DNA from: an uncultured Flavobacteriales bacterium
GTDB taxonomy: Bacteria > Bacteroidota > Bacteroidia > Flavobacteriales_E > Vicingaceae
Length of the DNA: 7,432 nt
Reading direction: 5' to 3'
Assembly (NCBI GenBank): GCA_937901255.1
Contig: CALCHN010000035.1
Location: 1 to 7,432, forward strand
Part shown: positions 1-6,000 of the stretch, one piece after another
Layout: each line of letters opens with the position of its first letter
How positions within the stretch are numbered: position 1 is the stretch's first letter
Made by a program: the position numbers and the translations under genes
Notes under the pieces: model-generated
Seen by the model: the letters and a program-made list of their open reading frames with translations, nothing else
What the model was told of the DNA's origin: nothing
Database searches by the model: none

Positions 1-827
1 GAGCAGTGAGGTTTAACATTAGAGAAACATTATCCATTTTGCCTTTCTATGAAAATTTTGAAAATACACAGTTAGATAGTTCTAATTGGTTTGTAGAAAA
101 TCTAGATGCTAAAATTACATGGGATACACTTGCTACTATGGGGTTAATGAATAGTAATTACTCAGCATATATTAATTTATTTAACTATGCTCCTCGTCAG
201 AATCAGGAAGATGCGATAACTACTCCTAAAATTAAATTACCCAATAAAGATTCGTTATTCATTAAGTTTGATGTGGCTTATCAAATGAGATTTGCTGTTA
301 TTGCAGACACGTTGGTAGTTTATGTTTCTGATGATTGCGGAGCAACTTATACGCAGGTGTACAAAAAAGGAGGGGGAGACTTACAAACAAAAGATACCTT
401 AACCAATAATTTTGTACCTCAATATGCTTCTCACTGGAGAACTGATTATATAGATATTTCTTCTTATGGAGGAAGTGATATATTAGTTAAGTTTGAAAGC
501 ATTAACCGACAAGGAAACAATTTGTTTTTAGATAATATATGGGTATATCAGGGTGTTGAGCCAGTTACTATTCAGGAAAACGATATGCTTACTGATGTAA
601 AAATTTACCCTAATCCAACCAATGGTTTGGTAACATTAGAAATGGGTGAAAACAACCTGAATAATGCTTCTTTTCAATTGATAGATATGTTGGGAAAGCA
701 ATTAAAATCTCAACAAATAGTACAATCTAAAATAAATATTAATATTAGTGATTTAAGACAAGGTATTTACTTTTTAAATGTGATTAATAATAACGGACGA
801 CAAGTATTGAAGTTGATTAAAAACTAA
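1..827 (+). CDS. Secreted T9SS cargo protein, C-terminal part (choice-of-anchor-J-like domain plus type A sorting domain); 5' end outside window
   Basis: The frame is open to the left edge (GCA then GTG at 6), so the apparent GTG start is very unlikely to be real and only about 275 C-terminal residues are seen. Counting from that GTG as residue 1, residues 13-20 (PFYENFEN) begin a jelly-roll module like the 'choice-of-anchor J' domains of Bacteroidota exoproteins. Typical pieces follow: VYVSDDCGATY near 105-115, WRTDYIDIS near 144-152, and a closing NNLFLDNIWV near 171-180. Residues about 198-273 form a T9SS type A sorting domain, with YPNPTNG at 201-207, a LIDMLGK strand and a GIYFLNV strand. 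Such domains direct export through the type IX system and attachment or release at the cell surface. The missing N-terminal part could be a peptidase (M43 metalloproteases often carry this tail), but nothing visible proves that. The next gene starts 9 bp after the stop, which suggests co-transcription. Confidence 0.85.
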   Translation, partial: AVRFNIRETLSILPFYENFENTQLDSSNWFVENLDAKITWDTLATMGLMNSNYSAYINLFNYAPRQNQEDAITTPKIKLPNKDSLFIKFDVAYQMRFAVIADTLVVYVSDDCGATYTQVYKKGGGDLQTKDTLTNNFVPQYASHWRTDYIDISSYGGSDILVKFESINRQGNNLFLDNIWVYQGVEPVTIQENDMLTDVKIYPNPTNGLVTLEMGENNLNNASFQLIDMLGKQLKSQQIVQSKININISDLRQGIYFLNVINNNGRQVLKLIKN

Positions 828-836
828 AGAATAGAG

Positions 837-1130
837 ATGAGGTTGAAAAAATGGACATACCTACTGTTTGCAATATTTATGGTTGTTGCTGTGGATGCTT
901 GTGCACAGAAAGGCTCGAAACAAGTAAAACAGCGTGAGAAAATGCTGGAAAAACAAAAAGTGGAGAAAGAAAAAGCTCAAGAAAAGTCTATAGAAGAAGG
1001 CAAGAAAAGGCACATGAATATTCAAACAAAAGCTACCAAAAAAAGAATGAAAAAAACAGCCAAAAAAGCTGCTAAAGTAAGAGGAGAGAAGAAAGGTTTT
1101 TTCTTATTTAGGATATTTAAGAAAGATTAG
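837..1130 (+). CDS. Small lysine-rich exported protein, possible lipoprotein, function unknown
   Basis: This is a 97-residue protein that I cannot assign to a named family. The N-terminus is signal-like: a basic MRLKKW start, a hydrophobic stretch at about 7-19, then VDACAQ at 19-24. C22 could be lipidated, although VDAC is a poor lipobox because Asp occupies a position usually held by a small residue; cleavage by signal peptidase I after the Ala-Cys-Ala-Gln region is an alternative. The remainder (about 25-97) is strongly basic, with many Lys plus Glu/Gln in a pattern suited to a long charged helix or coiled coil (about 30-60). A second basic block around 66-85 (TKKRMKKTAKKAAK) is followed by a short aromatic tail, FFLFRIF. 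It begins 9 bp after the T9SS cargo gene, so the two probably share a transcript. The basic tail could bind nucleic acid, LPS or peptidoglycan; this is a guess. Confidence 0.75.
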   Translation: MRLKKWTYLLFAIFMVVAVDACAQKGSKQVKQREKMLEKQKVEKEKAQEKSIEEGKKRHMNIQTKATKKRMKKTAKKAAKVRGEKKGFFLFRIFKKD

Positions 1131-1131
1131 A

Positions 1132-1161
1132 CAATAAAAATCCTTGGGGCTTGTACCAAGG
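1132..1161 (-). terminator. Possible rho-independent terminator read on the minus strand
   Basis: CCTTGG (1142-1147) and CCAAGG (1156-1161) form a 6-bp stem with an 8-nt loop. On the minus strand the stem is followed at once by ATTTTTATTG (1141-1132), a usable U-tract. On the plus strand only TTTCGCTT follows, so termination of the upstream plus-strand genes would be weak. The nearest minus-strand gene ends at 2040, on the far side of the RAYT unit, so this may be the original terminator of a convergent pair later separated by the insertion, or simply part of the neighbouring repeat. Confidence 0.35.
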
Positions 1162-1220
1162 TTTCGCTTCACCTCCCTTTCGGAGAGGTCGAAACTACAA
1201 TAGGTAGTTTCAGGTGATGC
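1142..1220. repeat. Compound stem-loop element (several nested or adjacent inverted repeats)
   Basis: At least four pairings lie within 80 bases: CCTTGG/CCAAGG (1142-1147/1156-1161); GTTTCG/CGAAAC (1161-1166/1190-1195), enclosing the small hairpin CTCC/GGAG (1173-1176/1182-1185); GAAACTAC/GTAGTTTC (1191-1198/1204-1211), a perfect 8-bp stem with a 5-nt loop; and TCACCT/AGGTGA (1169-1174/1212-1217), extended by GC/GC across one mismatch. Some are mutually exclusive, so the transcript could fold as a branched structure or as serial hairpins. It is more GC-rich than its surroundings and contains no reading frame. Its look resembles the short structured intergenic repeats of Bacteroidota genomes, but only one copy is in the window. 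Confidence 0.55.
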
Positions 1221-1306
1221 AAAATAAAGGGGTAGGTAAAAAAAATGGGGAGAAGAAAATAATACTTTTATACTGAAATAGGAAAAAATGATTTTTCTTT
1301 GTGGCT

Positions 1307-1329
1307 ATTAAGTCCCGTAGGGACTAAAT
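1307..1329 (+). repeat. REP palindrome 1 (left, outer)
   Basis: AGTCCC (1311-1316), loop GTA (1317-1319), GGGACT (1320-1325): a perfect 6-bp stem. After an A/A mismatch at 1310/1326 the pairing resumes with ATT (1307-1309) against AAT (1327-1329). It is the outer member of the left pair and is mirrored by palindrome 4. Confidence 0.85.
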
Positions 1330-1330
1330 T

Positions 1331-1347
1331 ATGGTAATAATTACCAT
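1331..1347. repeat. AT-rich hairpin between the two left REPs
   Basis: ATGGTAA (1331-1337), loop TAA, TTACCAT (1341-1347): a perfect 7-bp inverted repeat lying midway between REP 1 and REP 2. In the right arm the corresponding bases (reverse complement of 1912-1901) keep TGGTAA but have lost the matching half, so the hairpin survives on one side only. Confidence 0.6.
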
Positions 1348-1358
1348 CACAATTAATC

Positions 1359-1375
1359 AAGTCCCGTAGGGACGA
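1359..1375 (+). repeat. REP palindrome 2 (left, inner)
   Basis: GTCCC (1361-1365), loop GTA, GGGAC (1369-1373), with flanks AA and GA. The 17-base segment is repeated exactly in inverted orientation at 1871-1887. It ends 27 bases before the transposase start codon, so a transcript starting further upstream would carry this hairpin in its leader. Confidence 0.85.
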
Positions 1376-1402
1376 TATTTTAAAGTATTACAATAATAAA
1401 CC

Positions 1403-1867
1403 ATGCCAAATACTTATACACAAATTACCATCCATGCTGTTTTTGCAGTGAAAGGTAGAGCAAATATAATTACAAAAGGATGGAGAGATGAGTTACATAG
1501 TTATATTACAGGGATAATCCGAAGTGAAAAAAATGTAAAATCATTAGCAGTTGGAGGATGGAAAGATCATGTTCATATTCTTATTGGATTACCACCCACA
1601 TTAGCAGTTTCAGACTTACTACAAAAAGTTAAACAAAATAGTTCTAAATGGATTAATGAGAAAAAGTTTACTTTAGGAAAGTTTCAATGGCAGGAGGGAT
1701 TTGGAGCTTTTTCTCACAGCAGAAGTCAAAGAAATAATGTGATAAATTATATTATGAATCAAGAAGAACATCATAAGAATATAACTTTTAGAGAAGAATA
1801 TCTTGATATGTTAAAGAAATTCGATGTTGATTATGATGAGAAATATGTGTTTGAATTCTATGAATAA
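1403..1867 (+). CDS. IS200-like / REP-associated tyrosine (RAYT) transposase, HUH Y1 family
   Basis: This 154-residue protein has the Y1 transposase fold (Transposase IS200-like, COG1943 type). The N-terminal strand ITIHAVFAVKGR (8-19) carries the conserved H..F pattern. The HUH metal-binding motif is H56-V57-H58 in KDHVHILIGLPP (54-65). A family-typical segment, WQEGFGAFSHS, spans 96-106. The catalytic tyrosine is most likely Y116 in NYIMNQEEHH (115-124), with Q120 as the expected metal/active-site glutamine. All key residues and the normal family length are present, so the protein looks intact. These enzymes cut single-stranded DNA at hairpins through a 5'-phosphotyrosine bond; RAYTs act on REP palindromes and are usually single-copy and thought to be partly domesticated. 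The ATG at 1403 gives the standard MPNTYTQI start. The stop codon lies at the edge of the right inverted arm. No accessory TnpB gene is present, in contrast to IS605. Confidence 0.93.
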   Translation: MPNTYTQITIHAVFAVKGRANIITKGWRDELHSYITGIIRSEKNVKSLAVGGWKDHVHILIGLPPTLAVSDLLQKVKQNSSKWINEKKFTLGKFQWQEGFGAFSHSRSQRNNVINYIMNQEEHHKNITFREEYLDMLKKFDVDYDEKYVFEFYE

Positions 1868-1870
1868 ATG

Positions 1871-1887
1871 TCGTCCCTACGGGACTT
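1871..1887 (-). repeat. REP palindrome 3 (right, inner); may double as terminator
   Basis: GTCCC (1873-1877), loop TAC, GGGAC (1881-1885): an inverted copy of palindrome 2. It starts only a few bases after the transposase stop and is followed on the plus strand by TTTATTA (1886-1892), so it could also end the transposase transcript, though the stem is only 5 bp. Confidence 0.85.
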
Positions 1888-1919
1888 TATTACCTATTTG
1901 TATAAATTACCAAAATATA

Positions 1920-1932
1920 GTTCCTACGGAAC
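1920..1932 (-). repeat. REP palindrome 4 (right, outer), compensated variant
   Basis: GTTCC (1920-1924), loop TAC, GGAAC (1928-1932). Relative to the other copies, the third base of the left arm (C to T) and its pairing partner (G to A) have both changed, so the 5-bp stem stays perfect. It is the mirror partner of palindrome 1. Confidence 0.8.
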
Positions 1933-2039
1933 ATAAAAAGTGTTGCTCAACTAAATCAATTTATTTTACTTCAACATTTTTCCCTGCTTTTTACCCTAAC
2001 TCCAATAAATAAGTTGATTTTCGATTTTCAGAAAATTCT

Positions 2040-2936
2040 TTAATTTCCACTCAAATCAAAACGATAAATCATTCTGAAATTAAAAACTAAACCGTCTTTA
2101 AAATCTGGGTTGAGCTGCTCTCTGTCATCACCAAATCGGAAAGCAGAAACGCCAACATCAACTTTTTCATCATCAGGATAAGCTCTAAAACTTCTGCCAA
2201 TAGAGTGACCTACTTTGGCTTGTAGTAAAACACTATTAGTTAGATTGTATTGTAGATACCCAAAAAGTTCGTTGTTTTTCTTTACCAAATAGCTGTTGTA
2301 TTCTCCTAAATAATAACTTCTTACAAAAGCACTAAAAGTTGCTCCAGCACTAATTTTTTTATTGATGCTATAATTAATATCCGCCCATATAGGTAAGGTA
2401 AAGTTAATTTCCCATTTTTCTGTCTTGCGATAAATGCCCAACAATGGAACGAAAAAAGGACCAAATAATTCTTGGTTGTAATACAACCCGAGGCTATAAC
2501 TCTTTTTAGCAGAATAGCTACGTTTAAGCAAACCTAAAAAACCTAATTGAAAATGATTTTTATTAACGTCTTTAAGGTCGGAGCTAATTTTAGGTAAAAG
2601 CAAGTATGTTCCCGACCATTTTTCGCTATGCTTTTTGTTAATTCCTACCCTAAGGTTAAAGGTAGAAATAATAGTGTTTTCTGCTTCAGGTGCTAATTGA
2701 GTAGTAATATTTTCCCAAAAAACACCGGTAATAATAGCTAGCGAATCATTAATTTTTAAAGGAAGTGTTAAATCTAATCCCATTTCCGATAACGGAGCAT
2801 TTCCCGTTGTATCTACAAAGCTATTTTTTGGAGTAGGAGAGTAGTGAAACTTAATTAAGTCAATATATTCTTGAGCATAAGTACTTATTGTACTCAACAA
2901 CACAACTATTAAAATAAATTTAGGTTTCATTAACAT
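2040..2936 (-). CDS. Outer-membrane beta-barrel-like protein, DUF6268-like
   Basis: This 298-residue exported protein of unknown function has an N-terminal signal peptide ending in STYAQ (about residues 18-22), giving a mature start near EYIDLIKFHYSP. The rest is a series of alternating polar/hydrophobic strands typical of a beta-barrel, such as GTYLLLPKISSDL, YSLGLYYNQELFGPF and AGATFSAFVRSYYLGEY. The chain ends in the aromatic strand LVFNFRMIYRFDLSGN, which resembles an outer-membrane insertion signal although the final residue is not aromatic. The pattern resembles the DUF6268 family of Bacteroidota, which I recall rather than verified. Two in-frame ATGs exist, at 2936 and 2930; the second gives MKPKF, a more conventional signal-peptide start. 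The gene is transcribed divergently from the large VCBS gene across 145 bp and faces the RAYT unit at its 3' end, where I see no convincing terminator. Confidence 0.82.
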   Translation of the reverse strand: MLMKPKFILIVVLLSTISTYAQEYIDLIKFHYSPTPKNSFVDTTGNAPLSEMGLDLTLPLKINDSLAIITGVFWENITTQLAPEAENTIISTFNLRVGINKKHSEKWSGTYLLLPKISSDLKDVNKNHFQLGFLGLLKRSYSAKKSYSLGLYYNQELFGPFFVPLLGIYRKTEKWEINFTLPIWADINYSINKKISAGATFSAFVRSYYLGEYNSYLVKKNNELFGYLQYNLTNSVLLQAKVGHSIGRSFRAYPDDEKVDVGVSAFRFGDDREQLNPDFKDGLVFNFRMIYRFDLSGN

Positions 2937-3081
2937 TATTTCATGTCAAAAATAGTAAAACAATAATAATAACTCATCGTGAATTGAAATTTTCAAATGA
3001 TACAAATGTTTGATTATTTAATTATTGATTACTTTTACAAATGAGTTATTTAGTTATTCTATATCTTTTTAAATTATCGAG
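2937..3081. promoter_or_regulatory. Divergent intergenic region with a 10-bp inverted repeat; promoters expected
   Basis: Both flanking genes must be transcribed outward from this AT-rich 145-bp gap. AATAACTCAT (2968-2977) and ATGAGTTATT (3041-3050) form a perfect 10-bp inverted repeat separated by 63 bp, and TACAAATG occurs twice (3001-3008 and 3036-3043). On the minus strand TATTTTTG (2954-2947) fits the Bacteroidota -7 consensus TAnnTTTG but would give a leader of only a few bases and has no clear TTG at -33. On the plus strand TATCTTTT (3062-3069) is one base off that consensus. Promoter positions are therefore tentative; the inverted repeat is directly seen. Confidence 0.4.
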
Positions 3082-6000
3082 ATGAAAAAAAAGCTATTAA
3101 TAGTTGTATTTTTAATAATATATAGTGTTGTTGTACATGCTCAATTTGGTTCTGAAAAAACAATAACATATGTCGCTGATGGGGGGAGTGATATTTTTTC
3201 AATAGATATTGATATTGATGGGGATTTAGATTTACTTACAGTTTCAGTGTATGATAATAAAGTTGCATGGTATGAAAATTTAGGGGCAGGAGTTTTTGAT
3301 CGCCAACGTATAATTTCAACTGATTTTCATATCCCTTGGTCGATATTTGCAACGGATTTAGATAATGATGGAGACCCAGATATATTGTCTGCAGGTTCTA
3401 ATGGAGTTGTGTGGTTTGAAAATTTAGGTTCTGCTTTATTTGGAGAACCAATAATTTTTTCTACAACTAAATCTGATTGTGTGTTTGCTCATGATATTGA
3501 TAATGATGGGGACAATGATGTTTTTGCAACATTTTATCAAGAGAATAAAATGATAAGGTATGAAAATTTAGGAAACGGAACTTTTAGTATTGGACAAGTT
3601 ATTACTTCATCTGTTTATGGGGCAGATGAAATTGACGTTTTTGACATTGATAATGATGGAGATAAAGATTTATTATTAACCTCAGACTCTATATTGGTTT
3701 GGTTTGAAAATTTAGGAAATGGAGTAATAGATACTGTTCAAAATGTTATTTCTGAAAACCTTATTTCTTTATTAGCTCTTTCTGTAGCAGATATAAATAA
3801 TGATGGCTATCAAGATGTACTATCAGTATCCTCTTTGCAAGATAAACTAGTTTGGTTTGAAAATTTAGGGAATGGTTCAATGGATACAACTCAAAACATA
3901 ATTTCAAGTATAAATAATCCTAAAATAATAATAGGTGCAGATGTAAATAATGATGGAGATTTGGATGTAATATCGTCTGGTAGTGGAGTGATTTTATGGT
4001 ATGAAAACTTAGGAGGAGGGATTTTAGATACCAACTATCAAATTATTGGTAATTCTTTAACACAAATTGAATCGTTGGTAGCAGCAGATATTGATAATGA
4101 TGGGAATATTGATGTTGCTTCCGTTTCATGGGGTGGAGAAGTAACGTGGTATAAGAACTTTGGGTCGGGTGTTTTTAGTGCTAAGAAGTCTATAACATAT
4201 TCAATAGATAGACCAACCTGCGTTCATAGTTGTGATTTAGATAATGATGGAAATGTAGATATTATAGCATCAGGAGAGGGTGGGATTGGTGATATTAAAT
4301 GGTTTAAAAATTTAGGTAATGGTGTGTTCGGACTTGCTCAAACAATAAATGATACTTTGGGGAAAGTCCAGTCTATTTTTACTTCAGATATAGATAATGA
4401 TGGTGATATGGATATTGTTACCCTTTCAATTGATTTAGGATTGTTGGTGTGGCATGAAAATTTAGGAGGCGGAAATATAAGTCCAAATAAAAATATTATA
4501 TCAAGTACAATTAATGGAGGTTATTCTATTTTTTTAGCAGACTTAGATAATGATGGAGATGATGATGTTGTAGCTGCTGCATATTTAGGTACTAATAAGA
4601 TAGTTTGGCACGAGAACTTAGGTAATGGAACGTTTGGTGCAGAGCAAATTATTTTATTAAATGCTAACAATCCAAGATCAATTTATATAGCAGATATAAA
4701 TAATGATGGTAATTTAGATATTTTGACAGCATCTAGTAGTAGAATAGCATGGCATGAAAATTTAGGAGGAGGAACTTTTAGTACACGACAAACTATTTCT
4801 AACAATATTAATTTGGCAAGTTCTGTAAGTGCAACAGATTTAAATAATGATGGAAATATAGATGTTATTTCTGCTTCATTATCTAATGATAAATTATATT
4901 GGCATAAAAATAATGGAGGAGGAATATTTAGTACTGAAATTGTTATATCAAATAATGTTGATGGAGCTAATTGCATTTATAGTATTGATGTTGATGGGGA
5001 TGGAGATATTGATGTTTTATCTACATCAGAAATTGATGATAAGGTAGCTTGGTATGAGAATTATGGAAACGGAAGTTTTAGTACGCAACATATTATTTCG
5101 GCAACTGTTGACCAAGCTAGATATGTAATAGCAACAGATATAGATAATGATGGTGATGATGATGTTATTATAGCAGCTTATGGAGACGATAAAATAGCTT
5201 GGTATGAGAATAGTTTTAACAGCAGCTACAAGTTAAAGGGAAAAATATTTTATGACGTGAATCAAAATGCAATTTTTGATAGTGCAGATGTTGGACTTCC
5301 TATTGTAAATCCTCACATACAACCTAATAGTAATGTAAGTTTCACTTCTAATGAGGGTGATTATTTTTACTCAACAGACTCAGGGCATTATGTTGTTTCT
5401 TATCAAGTAGATTCCTTATGGAATTTAACCACTGATTCTGCTACATATTCTCGTACTTTAAATAATTCAATATCTTATATTGATAGTTTAGATTTTGGAT
5501 TTTATCCAGACACTTTAATTACTAATTTGATTAGTTCATTAACTGGAGGCTTTCCTAGATGTAACTCTTTGGTTAATTATTGGGTGAGTTTTCAGAACAT
5601 AGGTACTACAATACCAGATGTTACGGTAAAATTACAATTAAATGATTCGATTACTTTTGTTAATTCTGATTATATACCTGATTCAATAATTGGAAAAAAT
5701 ATATATTGGAATTTTGATAGCTTGTATTATTATTCAAATAAAACAATTAATTTACAAGTTCAAATGCCTTCATTTATGAGCATGGGAGATACTTTAGTTT
5801 CTTATTTGGAAGTATATGAACAAGATTCTTTAAATAATGTTAAACTAGATACATTACCTCAAGTATTGGTATGTGCTTATGATCCTAATGATAAACAAGT
5901 GACTCCTGTGGGTTATGATACATTAGGATTTATAAAGAAAAATCAAGAATTAGAATATTTAATACGTTTTCAAAATACAGGCAATGATACTGCTATTACA

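Larger units (their letters stand above)
1307..1934 (+). mobile_element. RAYT unit (REPtron-like): transposase gene with mirrored pairs of REP palindromes
   Basis: The unit has a left arm with two GTA-loop palindromes (cores 1311-1325 and 1361-1373), the HUH transposase gene, and a right arm with two palindromes in the opposite orientation (1873-1885 and 1920-1932). The arms are inverted copies of each other. Positions 1361-1380 match the reverse complement of 1885-1866 at 19 of 20 bases, and 1311-1338 match the reverse complement of 1933-1906 at 23 of 28. The palindrome centres are 49 bp apart on the left and 47 bp on the right. Classical IS200/IS605 elements lack terminal inverted repeats, whereas RAYT genes are usually flanked by inverted REPs, which favours RAYT. 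No target duplication is evident. The outer limits are estimates from where the homology fades. Confidence 0.8.

Noticed and set aside
1294..1301. TTTCTTTG as a -7 promoter element for the transposase gene
   Set aside because: It misses the A of TAnnTTTG and has no TTG at a suitable distance upstream; not supportable.
1311..1373. Two short palindromic repeats separated by about 35 bp, superficially like a CRISPR array
   Set aside because: Only two copies lie on each side of a transposase gene, in mirrored orientation, with repeats of 13-15 bp. The 'spacers' of the two sides are homologous to each other, and no cas gene is present. This fits REP/BIME elements.
1824..2012. 62-codon plus-strand reading frame overlapping the end of the transposase gene
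   Set aside because: It runs through the transposase 3' end and both right REPs, has a non-protein-like composition, and is a shadow frame.
2023..2038. GATTTTC-A-GAAAATTC inverted repeat after the stop of the minus-strand barrel gene, as a terminator
   Set aside because: The stem is almost pure A/T and its perfect pairing would leave a one-base loop; no strong U-tract follows. Too weak to call.
4683..4976. 97-codon minus-strand reading frame inside the VCBS gene
   Set aside because: It is antisense to the repeat tract; its internal repetition (PPPLFLCQ / PPPKFSCH) mirrors the coding repeats, so it is an artefact of the sense gene.
4862..5047. 61-codon plus-strand reading frame inside the VCBS gene
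   Set aside because: It is an out-of-frame shadow of the repeat region with Met/Leu/Ile-rich low-complexity content.
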